Below are positions 1 to 8,513 of a stretch of DNA of 52,488 bases, in pieces. The notes beneath the pieces were generated by a model. The model saw only the letters and a program-made list of their open reading frames with translations. It was not told the DNA's origin and ran no database searches. Within the stretch, counting starts at the first letter, position 1; the number at the start of each line of letters is the position of its first letter. The stretch comes from an uncultured candidate division WPS-2 bacterium (GTDB lineage: Bacteria; Vulcanimicrobiota; Vulcanimicrobiia; Vulcanimicrobiales; Vulcanimicrobiaceae): contig CALEYW010000098.1 of NCBI GenBank assembly GCA_937927945.1, forward strand, positions 1 to 52,488. The letters run 5' to 3'. Both the position numbers and the translations under genes were made by a program.

Positions 1-32
1 TTATGAGCGCGTAATGAGAGCGATAATCCCTC

Positions 33-48
33 GGTCACGAACGTGACC
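33..48. repeat. Short perfect inverted repeat just after pstB
   Basis: Seven-base arms GGTCACG and CGTGACC are separated by two A residues, starting a few bases past the pstB stop codon. On the minus strand no T-run follows, so it is not a convincing intrinsic terminator; it could be a processing hairpin or a protein-binding palindrome. The rest of bases 1-51 holds no recognisable gene. A phoU gene would be expected next, but its start is not visible here. Confidence 0.35.
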
Positions 49-51
49 CTT

Positions 52-852
52 TTAGCCGAATCGCCCGGTGATGTAGTCCTCGGTACGCGGATCTTTCGGG
101 CGCGTGAAGATGCGATTCGTCGGGCCGTCCTCGACGATGACGCCGTCGAGGAAGAATGCCGTGCGATCTGAGACGCGGCCGGCCTGCGCCATGGAGTGGG
201 TGACGATGACGACGGTGAAATCTTCGCGCAGTTGCGCGATCAGCTCTTCGATTTTGACTGTGGCGATGGGATCGAGCGCGGAGGCAGGTTCGTCCATCAA
301 GATGACTTCAGGACGCAACGCCAGCACGCGGGCGACGCAGAGACGCTGTTGCTGTCCGCCCGAGAGCGCGACGCCCGACTCGTTGAGCCGGTCCTTGACC
401 TCGTTCCAAAGCGCAGCGCGCCGCAGGCTGTCCTCGACGATCTCGTCGAGCTTGGCGCGGTCTCGTTCTCCGTTGACCCGCGGACCGTACGCGACGTTCT
501 GGTATATCGACATCAGAAACGGATTGGGGCGCTGAAATACCATGCCGACCCGGCGCCGCATGACGATGGGATCGACGGCGTCCGAATAGATGTCGATGCC
601 GTCGATCTCGACGGTTCCCTCGACACGAGCCCCCGGCGTCGCATCGTGCAGGCGGTTTAGCGCGCGGAGAAACGTCGACTTGCCGCACCCCGACGGCCCG
701 ATCAGCGCCGTGACCTGCTTCGCTTGGACGTCCAGAGCGGCATCCCTGATTGCGTGCAGGCTGCCGTAGTACACGTTCAAGTCCCGAACGCAGACCTTGA
801 CGGCTGTGCCGGATGCCTCCGAGGCGCCCGCGCTCGCCCATGACTTCATCAT
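52..852 (-). CDS. pstB: Phosphate ABC transporter ATPase PstB, copy 1
   Basis: This 266-residue ATPase powers high-affinity phosphate import with PstS, PstC and PstA on the inner face of the membrane. Visible motifs are Walker A GPSGCGKST (about 52-60), Q-loop Q107, signature LSGGQ (163-167), Walker B ILMDEP (184-189) and H-loop H219; the tail EDYITGRFG is typical of PstB. Two deviations from the second copy are DEPAS instead of DEPTS and a one-residue-shorter Q-loop segment (NPFLMS rather than NPFPTMS). The ATG overlaps the stop of the upstream pstB (ATGA), so the two are probably co-translated. Gene identity is secure; why two copies exist is not known. Confidence 0.95.
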   Translation of the reverse strand: MMKSWASAGASEASGTAVKVCVRDLNVYYGSLHAIRDAALDVQAKQVTALIGPSGCGKSTFLRALNRLHDATPGARVEGTVEIDGIDIYSDAVDPIVMRRRVGMVFQRPNPFLMSIYQNVAYGPRVNGERDRAKLDEIVEDSLRRAALWNEVKDRLNESGVALSGGQQQRLCVARVLALRPEVILMDEPASALDPIATVKIEELIAQLREDFTVVIVTHSMAQAGRVSDRTAFFLDGVIVEDGPTNRIFTRPKDPRTEDYITGRFG

Positions 853-1673
853 CCCAAGCGACCCGTGATGTAGTCCTCGGTCCGCGGATCTTGGGGATGC
901 GTGAAGATCCTCTCGGTCGGAGCGAACTCGACGAGCGCCCCGACACGATCCTCATCGCCGAGCATGAACGCAGCGAATTGCGAGACGCGCGCCGCCTGCT
1001 GAAGATTGTGCGTGACGATGACGACGGTGAAGTCGACGGCGAGATCCTGCATCAGCTCTTCGATTTTCAGCGTCGAGAGAGGGTCGAGAGCCGATGTCGG
1101 CTCGTCCATCAACAGCACTTCCGGCTTCACGGCAAGCGCCCGCGCGATGCACAATCGCTGCTGCTGTCCTCCGGAGAGCGACGCTGCCGGCGCCTTGAGC
1201 TTGTCTTTCACTTCATCGAACAGCGCAGCGCGGCGAAGTGCCTGCTCGGCGATTTCACTGAGCTCGAGAGGGTCGCGCGTGATCCCGGTGTAGCGGGGGC
1301 CGGCGACGACGTTGTTGATGATCGACATCGTCGGGAAGGGATTGGGGCGCTGGAACACCATTCCGATGCGGCGCCGGGTGACGATCGGGTCGGCGCCGCG
1401 ACTGTAGATGTCCGCGCCGTCCAGCAGTACCTCCCCGGATGCTCGCGTACCGAGCGCCGATTCGTGGATTCGGTTCAGGCACCGCAGGAACGTCGTTTTC
1501 CCGCAACCGGAGGGGCCCATCAGCGCCGTGATGGAGTTTCGCTTGAAGTCCATGCTCACGTCTCGAATCGCGAGCTTCGGGCCGTACCACGCGCTGACGG
1601 AACGCGCGCTCAGAACGACCTCGCCGCCGGCGGGTGCGGCGTTCTTGACCGGGATCGCAGCCTGCACGATCAA
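849..1673 (-). CDS. pstB: Phosphate ABC transporter ATPase PstB, copy 2
   Basis: This second, diverged PstB (274 residues) has all catalytic motifs: Walker A GPSGCGKT (53-60), Q-loop with RPNPFP, signature LSGGQ (166-170), Walker B LLMDEP (187-192) and H-loop H222. After the H-loop it carries a short insert (around 239-250, GDEDRVGALVEF) absent from copy 1. The listed start is a TTG overlapping the pstA stop (TTGA); a GTG two codons later (position 1667) is an alternative. It lies between pstA and the other pstB, so both ATPases belong to the same operon. They could form a heterodimer or serve under different conditions; the sequence does not decide. Confidence 0.94.
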   Translation of the reverse strand: MIVQAAIPVKNAAPAGGEVVLSARSVSAWYGPKLAIRDVSMDFKRNSITALMGPSGCGKTTFLRCLNRIHESALGTRASGEVLLDGADIYSRGADPIVTRRRIGMVFQRPNPFPTMSIINNVVAGPRYTGITRDPLELSEIAEQALRRAALFDEVKDKLKAPAASLSGGQQQRLCIARALAVKPEVLLMDEPTSALDPLSTLKIEELMQDLAVDFTVVIVTHNLQQAARVSQFAAFMLGDEDRVGALVEFAPTERIFTHPQDPRTEDYITGRLG

Positions 1674-2524
1674 CGCCGCTTACTGCCGCGGCTCAACGCG
1701 AGACGTGCGCCGATATTGAGCACGAGCACGGCGGCGATGAGGAGCAGCGCACCACCCCATGCTTGGCGGTGCCAATCGTCGTACGGGGAGATCGCGTAGG
1801 TGAATATCTGCAGCGAGAGTTCGGCCATCGGAGCTCCGGGATTCGCCTCCCAGAACTGGCTCCCAAAGGCGGTGAAGAGGAGCGGCGCCGTCTCACCGGT
1901 CACCCGCGCGATCGCCAGCAACAGTCCGGTCACGATCAGCGGTCGTGCCGCGGGGAGCACGACATGGAGCACGCCGCCGTAATCCGGAAGGCCTAAGGCC
2001 AGCGCACCTTCCCGCACGGCAATCGGAACGCCGCGAATCGCCTCTTCGGACGTACGTACCATCAACGGCAGCATCAGCACGGTGAACGCGAACGCTGCCG
2101 AGAATCCCGAGAAGTGTCCGAACGGCTGCACGAACAGTGTGTATGCGAACAAACCGATCGCGATGCTCGGCAAGCCGGAGAGGACCTCGGCCAGGAAGCG
2201 GATGAATTCCGCGGCGAATCCGCGGCCGTACACGGCCAGATAGAGCCCGGTGAGGATCCCGATCGGCATGGCCATCAAGGTCGCGATGCCGACGATGATC
2301 ACACTGCCGACGATACCGTTCGCAACACCGCCTCCCGTGACGCCCACCGGACGCGGAAGCTGCGTCAAGAACGACGGGTTGATCGCGGTCCAACCCTGTG
2401 CGATGACGTATCCGAGCAGGACGATCAGGAGGCCCGCAGCCAAGGCGGAGCAGAATCCCGTCACCAGGACCCCGGCGAGTCCGCGATAGCGCCGGCCAGG
2501 CTCCAAACGCGCACCGGCGATCAC
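1670..2524 (-). CDS. pstA: Phosphate ABC transporter permease PstA
   Basis: This 284-residue inner-membrane permease is one half of the PstCA channel. The open frame extends far upstream, but the start is placed at a GTG overlapping the pstC stop (GTGA), giving MIAGARLEPGRRYRGLAG followed by the first membrane span. Several hydrophobic segments are visible. The cytoplasmic coupling segment around GVPIAVREGALALGLPDYG contains the EAA-like pattern expected to dock on PstB. Length and neighbours match PstA. The upstream part of the open frame is an antisense-like shadow of pstC and is not part of the gene. Confidence 0.94.
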   Translation of the reverse strand: MIAGARLEPGRRYRGLAGVLVTGFCSALAAGLLIVLLGYVIAQGWTAINPSFLTQLPRPVGVTGGGVANGIVGSVIIVGIATLMAMPIGILTGLYLAVYGRGFAAEFIRFLAEVLSGLPSIAIGLFAYTLFVQPFGHFSGFSAAFAFTVLMLPLMVRTSEEAIRGVPIAVREGALALGLPDYGGVLHVVLPAARPLIVTGLLLAIARVTGETAPLLFTAFGSQFWEANPGAPMAELSLQIFTYAISPYDDWHRQAWGGALLLIAAVLVLNIGARLALSRGSKRR

Positions 2525-3501
2525 CGGGGACGCTCCCTGCGCAGCATCGAGAACATCAACAGCCGCGCCGAACCGTTCACGATCACGCTGATGACGAACA
2601 GGATGAGGCCGAGCTCGAGCAGCGCGCTGATGTAGAGCGACGACGTCGCTTCGGTGAATTCGTTCGCGATCACGCTCGAGAGCGTGTACGACGGAGCGAA
2701 CAGCGACGCCGAAATCGCCGGCCGATTCCCGATGACCATCGTTGCGGCGATCGTCTCGCCCAGCGCGCGCCCGAGCGCGAGCACGCAGGCGCCCATGATC
2801 CCGGCTCGCGCGGCGGGAACGACGACGCGCATCGTCGTCTCCCAGCGGGTGGCGCCGAGCGAGATCGACGCCTCGCGCAGCTCGTTCGGTACGGCCAGGA
2901 TGAGGTCGCGGGTAATTGCGGCAACGGTCGGGACGATCATGAGCGCCAGCAGCAGCCCGGCCGTCAGCAGCCCGACCCCGTAGATCGGCCCGGAGAACAG
3001 CGGCAAAAACCCGAGCGTATGCGCAAGAAACGGATCGACCGACCTCGCGAGGACCGGCGCGAGAACGAAGAGTCCCCACAACCCGAACACGACGCTGGGA
3101 ACCGCAGCGAGCAGCTCGATGAGGAAGCTGATGGGCCGCGCGATGAACGGCGGCGCGAATTCGGCAAGAAACACCGCGGCGGCGATCCCGACGACCGATG
3201 CCACGACGATCGCGATCGCCGAACTGACCACTGTTCCGAAGATGAACGGCAGTGCCCCGAACTTGTTCGTGACGGGATTCCACGCCGAGCTCCAGATGAA
3301 GCCGGGGCCGAAGGTCGTCAGCGATTCCCACGAACCGTGCACGAGCTGCAAGAACAGCCCGACGACGATCGCCACGAAGAGCAGCGTCGCTGCCATCACC
3401 GCCACTCGAAAAATCCGGTCGAGAAATACTTCACGCGCCGAGAGCCGGCGCTGAATCGCCGGCACTACGGCGGTAGGGGGCGATTCGACGTCAAGACTCA
3501 T
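2521..3501 (-). CDS. pstC: Phosphate ABC transporter permease PstC
   Basis: This 326-residue permease is the partner of PstA. A cytoplasmic N-terminus of about 30 residues precedes a first span (VAVMAATLLFVAIVVGLFLQ), and further spans follow. The coupling loop AVPNELREASISLGATRWET is the classic EAA motif of PstC. The ATG at 3501 follows a roughly 105-base gap after pstS that holds no gene and no clear terminator, so read-through from pstS is likely. PstC precedes PstA with overlapping stop and start codons. Confidence 0.95.
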   Translation of the reverse strand: MSLDVESPPTAVVPAIQRRLSAREVFLDRIFRVAVMAATLLFVAIVVGLFLQLVHGSWESLTTFGPGFIWSSAWNPVTNKFGALPFIFGTVVSSAIAIVVASVVGIAAAVFLAEFAPPFIARPISFLIELLAAVPSVVFGLWGLFVLAPVLARSVDPFLAHTLGFLPLFSGPIYGVGLLTAGLLLALMIVPTVAAITRDLILAVPNELREASISLGATRWETTMRVVVPAARAGIMGACVLALGRALGETIAATMVIGNRPAISASLFAPSYTLSSVIANEFTEATSSLYISALLELGLILFVISVIVNGSARLLMFSMLRRERPR

Positions 3502-3606
3502 AGGAGGCGCGATGCACCGATCGGGTTACAGTGGGATGTCCCCTCGCACGCCGGGACGGCGCACGAAGGGTCGACCAAGTTGACCGATACCCGGCCGCGT
3601 TCGGTG

Positions 3607-4656
3607 TTAGACCTTGACCTCGGCCAACGCCTTCTTCGCCGTTTCCTGGACGCTCTCGGGGAGCGGAACGTAGTTCAGCGTGCCCGCGATTTTCTGCGCG
3701 TCTGCGCCGGTGGTCCAGCTGAGCACGTCACGAACGAGCTTGGCGCGACCTTTGTCGGTCGGATTCTCGAACACGAAGACCCAGCTGTATCCGGAGATCG
3801 GGTACGCGTTCTCGGCCGACCGGTCGACGATCGAGAAGTCCGTCGCCGAGACGTTCGGCTTGGTCGCTGCCGCCGCGCGAACGGTTGACTCGGTGCAGGA
3901 GACCCACTTGCCGGCCTTGTTCTGAATCTGCGCGGTGGTCATCTTGTTCTCGATCGCGTACGCGAGCTCGACGTAGCCGATCGCGCCCGACGTCTGGCGA
4001 ACCTGTCCCGCAACGCCTTCGTTCCCCTTGCCGCCGACCGTATTCGTCCCCGGCCACTGGACGCTCTTGCCGGTGCCGACCTTGTCTTTCCATTCCTTCG
4101 AAACGTTGCTCAGAAAGTCGGAGAAGATGTAGGTCGTCCCGGAACCGTCCGAACGGTGCACGGAAACGATCGGAATGTTGGGCAGAGACGCGTGCGGATT
4201 GAGCTTGACCAGCGCGGGGTCATTCCACTGCGTGATCTTTCCGAGGTAGATCTCGCTGACGACTTCTCGCGTCAGACGCAGACCGCCCGGCACGGATGAA
4301 GGCAGATTGTAGGTCACCGCAACGCCGCCGAGAGCGACCGGTACTTGAACGACGACACCTCCGGCCCGCTTGAGCTCGTCGGAATTCATCGGCACGTCGG
4401 ACGCGCCGAAATCGACGGTCTTCGCGATGAATTGCTGAATGCCGCCGCCGCTGCCGATCGACTGATAGTTGACCGTCACGTCGCTGTGCGATTGGCTGTA
4501 CGTGTAAAAAGCCTTCGAGAAGAATGGATAGACGAAGGTCGAGCCGGCCCCGGTCAACTGCGTCGCCGCGAGGGCGGGCAGCGTTGCAAGACCGAGCGAT
4601 GCCGCGAAACCGGCGATCAAAGCCGCGGACGCGCGGCGAGTCATTCGTGTGCGCAT
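3607..4656 (-). CDS. pstS: Periplasmic phosphate-binding protein PstS
   Basis: The protein (349 residues from the chosen ATG) binds inorganic phosphate and delivers it to PstCA. After a basic n-region (MRTRMTRR) and hydrophobic core comes an ALA cleavage site near residue 30. Ligand-loop signatures are TGAGSTFVYPFF, GSGGGIQQF, FGASDVPM and HRSDGSGTTYIFSDFL, all typical of PstS. Upstream in-frame TTG at 4686 is possible, but the ATG at 4656 has AAAGGG just ahead and gives a normal signal peptide; the ATG at 4644 is another option. It is first in the pst operon and is preceded by Pho-box-like repeats, fitting induction by phosphate starvation. Confidence 0.95.
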   Translation of the reverse strand: MRTRMTRRASAALIAGFAASLGLATLPALAATQLTGAGSTFVYPFFSKAFYTYSQSHSDVTVNYQSIGSGGGIQQFIAKTVDFGASDVPMNSDELKRAGGVVVQVPVALGGVAVTYNLPSSVPGGLRLTREVVSEIYLGKITQWNDPALVKLNPHASLPNIPIVSVHRSDGSGTTYIFSDFLSNVSKEWKDKVGTGKSVQWPGTNTVGGKGNEGVAGQVRQTSGAIGYVELAYAIENKMTTAQIQNKAGKWVSCTESTVRAAAATKPNVSATDFSIVDRSAENAYPISGYSWVFVFENPTDKGRAKLVRDVLSWTTGADAQKIAGTLNYVPLPESVQETAKKALAEVKV

Positions 4657-4753
4657 GATCCCTTTGCAGGTGCGAGAGGAGTGCAATCGTTGGGCATTAG
4701 GACGGAAGCCTACGGCGAAACGCTCGGGCCCCGGTCATCGTGCCAGACGGGCC

Positions 4754-4790
4754 CTAAGGCGAGTTTAAATAAACGTTAAGGCGCCTTAAG
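4754..4790 (-). promoter_or_regulatory. Putative Pho box upstream of pstS
   Basis: Four CTAA/TTAA cores start at 4754, 4765, 4776 and 4786, i.e. spaced 11, 11 and 10 bases apart, about 100-130 bases upstream of the pstS ATG. PhoB/PhoP sites in known bacteria are direct hexamer or heptamer repeats with an 11-base period, so spacing and location agree. PhoB and PhoR are encoded next door. The assignment is inference from the repeat pattern; the exact core promoter downstream was not resolved. Confidence 0.55.
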
Positions 4791-5099
4791 GTCGGGCGCG
4801 TTCTGGGGCTGGCCGCCCTGGGGATCTTTGCCGGCTCAAACCTTGCGTTTCAAGCCGTCGTGAACAGGCAGCTCCGATCGTTCCTGGGCAGCCCGCTGCG
4901 GTCGAGCTTCGTGAGCTATCTCGGCGGAACGATCGTCTGCGTCGTGATCCTGATCGTGACGCGGCAATCGCTGAGTGTCCTCGATCCGGGCATGAGAGCG
5001 AACTGGTGGCTCTGGACCGGAGGGCTCTACGGGCTGATCTACCTCGCGATCGTCGGAGCCGCGCTCCTGATCGTGGGCGTGGTGCTGATCCGGCGCTAG
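4791..5099 (+). pseudogene. Remnant of a YdcZ/DUF606-type membrane transporter
   Basis: The frame from about 4791 to the stop at 5099 encodes membrane segments with the family-like core FAGSNLAFQAVVNRQL followed by LGSPLRSSFVSYLGGTIV, resembling the N-terminal half of YdcZ (DUF606) proteins of the DMT superfamily. It then jumps to a short end, IVGAALLIVGVVLIRR, which looks like the family's last span. The central spans are missing, so an internal deletion is likely. The homologous N-terminus lies upstream of the only normal start, a GTG at 4860, and no ATG, GTG or TTG exists between the in-frame stop near 4770 and that GTG. I therefore call it a decayed gene; a CTG start at 4803 or a 79-residue peptide from 4860 remains possible. 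Confidence 0.55.
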
Positions 5100-5112
5100 C
5101 GCTCGTCTCTTG

Positions 5113-6270
5113 CTACGGGCGGGTGCCTGGATCGGTCAGCGGCAGGCGCATCGTGAAGATCGCTCCCCGCCCGTAGACGGACTCGGCCACGAGCGTACCG
5201 CCGTGCCCTTCGACGAGATGTTTCGCGATCGCGAGTCCGAGGCCGGTGCCGCCGCGATCGCGCGAACGAGAGCGGTCGACGACGTAGAACCGTTCGAAGA
5301 TCCGCGGCAGATCGTCGAACGGAATGCCGACGCCGGTGTCCTTGACGACGAGCAAGGCATCCGCGCCCTCGCGCCGCGCCTCGACGGTGACGGAACCGCC
5401 GGCAGGCGTGTGGCGCAGCGCGTTGTCGACGAGGTTGACGGCTACTTGGATCAGCTGCTCGCGATCGGCGTCGACGATCACCGGTTCCGGGGCCTCCACG
5501 TCGAGTGCCACCCCAAGCTCGTCGGCCCGTTGCGCGAAGGTGTTCACCGTGGACATCGCAACCTCACCGAGATCGAACGGCTCGCGCCGGGGAGTGATCG
5601 CACCGGATTCCGATCGCGCGAGCTCGAGGAGGTCCACGACGAGCCGGATCATCCGCTCGACCTCCCCGGCGATCTGGGGGAGAAACAGCGCGCGGGCTTC
5701 GGCATCGTCGTCCGATACCTGCACCGTTTCGAGCATGAGCTTCATCGCCGAGAGCGGGGTACGCAGCTCGTGCGAGACGTCGCTGATGAAGTCGCGGCGC
5801 ATACGCTCCGCAGCCAAAAATGCCGTGCGGTCCGCCGCGATCGCCATCGCGCCGCCTTCATAGGGCTGCGCCGTGACCCCGTAGTAGCGCGCGCGCGATC
5901 CGGCTCCAAACGTCACGTCGCGCGCGGTCGTTTCGCCGTCGAGCGCGTGCTGGAGCATCCGCTCGAGCTCGAGCGACGGGATCACCTCGATGATCGCTCG
6001 TCCGACCGCGCGCGAACGGTCGACTTCGAAAAGCTCGCCCGCGGCGGCGTTGAATACCTGAACGCGGGTGCGCGCATCCACCGTGAACGCCGCGAACGGC
6101 AACGCGTCGACCAACTGCGCGATGCGATCCACGTCGCGTGCATGCGGCGGCGAATCGTTGGCGCTCGCCCGCGGGGAACCGCGCGGCGCCTGGGCGCGCA
6201 GCGTCGCGTACGTCGCGACGGCGCCGAGGAGCGCGCCCAGCACGCCGACGGCGACGTCGAGCTCGGTCAC
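5113..6270 (-). CDS. phoR: Phosphate-regulon sensor histidine kinase PhoR
   Basis: This 385-residue kinase autophosphorylates and controls PhoB. A single N-terminal membrane span (about residues 6-25) is followed by a PAS-like domain (about 48-150), a HisKA dimerisation helix with H167 in SHELRTPLSAMK, and an HATPase domain with NLVDNALRHT (N-box, about 279-288), DTGVGIPF (G1) and GTGLGLAIAKH (G2). There is no periplasmic loop, consistent with PhoR proteins that sense through the Pst complex. The GTG start overlaps the phoB stop (GTGA). The adjacent pst genes support the phosphate assignment over a generic kinase. Confidence 0.9.
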   Translation of the reverse strand: MTELDVAVGVLGALLGAVATYATLRAQAPRGSPRASANDSPPHARDVDRIAQLVDALPFAAFTVDARTRVQVFNAAAGELFEVDRSRAVGRAIIEVIPSLELERMLQHALDGETTARDVTFGAGSRARYYGVTAQPYEGGAMAIAADRTAFLAAERMRRDFISDVSHELRTPLSAMKLMLETVQVSDDDAEARALFLPQIAGEVERMIRLVVDLLELARSESGAITPRREPFDLGEVAMSTVNTFAQRADELGVALDVEAPEPVIVDADREQLIQVAVNLVDNALRHTPAGGSVTVEARREGADALLVVKDTGVGIPFDDLPRIFERFYVVDRSRSRDRGGTGLGLAIAKHLVEGHGGTLVAESVYGRGAIFTMRLPLTDPGTRP

Positions 6271-6962
6271 TCGCGGAACATGTACCCGCGGCTGCGCACC
6301 GTGATGATGTGCCGCGGATTGTTGGGGTCGATCTCGATCTTCTCGCGCAGCCAACGGATGTGGACGCTGATCGTCTGGTGCTCTCCCTCGAAGTCGTAGC
6401 CCCACACCTTCTCGAGCAGCATCTGCCGTGGAACGATGCGGCCGCGATTCTCCATGAGGACGACGAGCAGGCGAAACTCTTTGGGCGCGAGCGCGACGTC
6501 CTTGCCGCGCACGACCAGCCGCTGGCGAGCGGGATCGATCGTGATGTCGCCCGAGGTGATCGACTCGTCGCGCTCGTCGGCGTCGACTTCGACGCGCCGC
6601 AGGCGAGCCTTGATGCGCGCCATGATCTCGCCGAGCGAAAACGGCTTGGTGACGTAGTCGTCGGCGCCGAGTTCGAGCGCGAGGACCTTGTCGAATTCCT
6701 GATCCTTGGCGGTCAGCATGATGATCGGCACGCTCGAGGTCTTGCGGATTTCCTTGCAGGCCTCGATCCCGTCGAGCAACGGCAGCATGATGTCGAGCAC
6801 GACCAAATCGGGATGCTCGCTCTGGGCAAGCGCCACCGCCGTACGGCCGTCGCCGGCCGTCGCCACGGCGTAGCCGTTCTTCTCGAGATTGTAGCGCAGC
6901 GAGTGGACGATCGCCGCCTCGTCGTCCACCAACAGAATCTTCTTCTTTGCCGTGCCGGTCAC
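6267..6962 (-). CDS. phoB: Phosphate-regulon response regulator PhoB
   Basis: This 231-residue OmpR/PhoB-family regulator has a receiver domain with acidic pocket LVDDE, phospho-acceptor D57 in VVLDIMLP, and the conserved Thr (IIMLTAKD) and Lys (DDYVTKPF). A C-terminal winged helix ends in ISVHIRWLREKIE and ITVRSRGYMF. The GTG start overlaps the stop of ppx and its own stop overlaps the start of phoR, so the three are translationally coupled. It is the probable ligand of the repeat array upstream of pstS. Confidence 0.92.
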   Translation of the reverse strand: MTGTAKKKILLVDDEAAIVHSLRYNLEKNGYAVATAGDGRTAVALAQSEHPDLVVLDIMLPLLDGIEACKEIRKTSSVPIIMLTAKDQEFDKVLALELGADDYVTKPFSLGEIMARIKARLRRVEVDADERDESITSGDITIDPARQRLVVRGKDVALAPKEFRLLVVLMENRGRIVPRQMLLEKVWGYDFEGEHQTISVHIRWLREKIEIDPNNPRHIITVRSRGYMFRE

Positions 6963-8509
6963 GCTCGGACGGCCTCGACCGCATCGATCACGACCCGCAC
7001 GCCGAAGGTCCGCTCGAAGAGGTCTCCTTTTTCCATCGCGGCTTCGACTTCGCGCGAGACGTCGCCGTCGGCCTGCGCGATCACGCGAACGATCCCGTTC
7101 TCCTGAACCGCCGAGACGTCGGTCACGAGGCCCAGGTGACGGATATCGAGCCCGTCGGCCATCCGCAGCAGCGCCGCCAGCACGTCGACCCGGCGCTCGT
7201 CGCCCACCGCGAGCGCGGCATAGTCCGGATGCGACGGCTTGGGCATCGCTTTGCGGTAATAGCGCGCGATCTGCGCGACCAGCTCGCGCTCGTCGCCGCG
7301 CCAGCCCGCCAGCGGCGTGCTGCGGATCAGGTACGCCGCGTGCTTGTGGTGACCGGTGTCGGCGACGAACCGGCCGACGCCGTGCAGCATCGCCGCCGCC
7401 CACAGCAAGTCGCGGTCGCCGGGGACCAGACCGTGAAGCGGAGCGAGCCGTTCGAACAGCACGAGCGCCAGACGCGCGACGTGGCGCTGGTGTCCGCCCA
7501 GATGTTCGTACCGCTGCGCCATCCGCTCGACCGCGTCCAGGCGCTGCGATCGCTGGTCACCGAAGCGCTCCGCCAGAGCACGATCTTGGTGCGCGAGATC
7601 GACGACGACGCCGTCGCGCAGGGCGCGTTCGCACACGACGATCTCGTCCCGGCCCAGCATCGAGAGCGCACCGATCAGCACCGCGTTTCCGGCGACGATG
7701 ATGTCGGCCCGGCGGGGGTTCATCCCGGGCATGCGCCGACGCTCCGCCTCGCTCATCAGGAGCATCTGCCGCTGCAGTGTCTCCAAACGCGAGCGCACCA
7801 GCGTGTAGCCGTGCACGCGCTTGAGCGTCAGGCCGCGGGCGGCGGCGTCGAGCGCGGCGAGTCCCATGATCGTCCCCGACGTTCCCAGCGCGAGATCGAG
7901 CCGGTAGGGACGGATGCGATCGGCCAGCGGGCCGAGCACCCCGGCGATATGCGCGTCGAGTTTGCGCGCCGCGCGCAGCGGGTCGGCACGGCCGCGCAGA
8001 AACGCATCGTAGAGCCGCAGGCTGCCGAGTTTGACGGAATCGACCAGATACGGACGATCCCCGTCGGCGACGACGAATTCGCTCGAGCCGCCGCCGATGT
8101 CGATGATGCACGCGACGCGGTCATAGAGCGGATAGCCGTTGACGACGCCGAGGTGGATCAGCCGCGCCTCTTCTGCACCGTCGAGGATCTCGAGGCGCAA
8201 GCCTGTGCGCGCCTCGACCAGGTCGCGAAACTCTTCCCCGTTTTCGGTCTCGCGGACCGCCGAGGTCGCCACCGCTCGGATGCGCTCGGCGCCGCGCGCG
8301 GCCGCCGCCTCGGCGAAGCGCGCGATCGCGTCGACGCCACGTTCCATGGCCTTGCGCGAGAGCCGCCCCCTTTCGAGCGCGTCGTCGCTGCCCAGCCGCA
8401 CCATCTCGCGCGCCTTGTAGACCACGCGCGACGTGTCGAACGCGGAATCGAGTTCCACGACGATCAGGTGGATCGAGTTGGTTCCGACGTCGATCGCTCC
8501 GAAGAGCAT
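6959..8509 (-). CDS. ppx: Exopolyphosphatase / guanosine pentaphosphatase (Ppx/GppA family)
   Basis: This 516-residue protein starts with the actin-like ASKHA fold (FGAIDVGTNSIHLIVVE). It has the second phosphate loop IDIGGGSSEFVV and the motif GTSGTIMGLA. A C-terminal helical HD-type region (from about residue 315) includes AAAMLHGVGRF and HHKHAAYLI, as in long Ppx proteins; the usual metal-binding Asp after the His is replaced by Gly. It hydrolyses polyphosphate and/or pppGpp; which one cannot be told from sequence. The ATG is chosen because it begins the conserved N-terminus; the open frame upstream is shadow. It is co-transcribed with phoB and phoR. Confidence 0.9.
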   Translation of the reverse strand: MLFGAIDVGTNSIHLIVVELDSAFDTSRVVYKAREMVRLGSDDALERGRLSRKAMERGVDAIARFAEAAAARGAERIRAVATSAVRETENGEEFRDLVEARTGLRLEILDGAEEARLIHLGVVNGYPLYDRVACIIDIGGGSSEFVVADGDRPYLVDSVKLGSLRLYDAFLRGRADPLRAARKLDAHIAGVLGPLADRIRPYRLDLALGTSGTIMGLAALDAAARGLTLKRVHGYTLVRSRLETLQRQMLLMSEAERRRMPGMNPRRADIIVAGNAVLIGALSMLGRDEIVVCERALRDGVVVDLAHQDRALAERFGDQRSQRLDAVERMAQRYEHLGGHQRHVARLALVLFERLAPLHGLVPGDRDLLWAAAMLHGVGRFVADTGHHKHAAYLIRSTPLAGWRGDERELVAQIARYYRKAMPKPSHPDYAALAVGDERRVDVLAALLRMADGLDIRHLGLVTDVSAVQENGIVRVIAQADGDVSREVEAAMEKGDLFERTFGVRVVIDAVEAVRA

Positions 8510-8513
8510 ACGG

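Noticed and set aside
33..48. Intrinsic terminator after pstB
   Set aside because: The stem is short with a two-base loop and no T-run on the minus strand; kept only as an inverted repeat.
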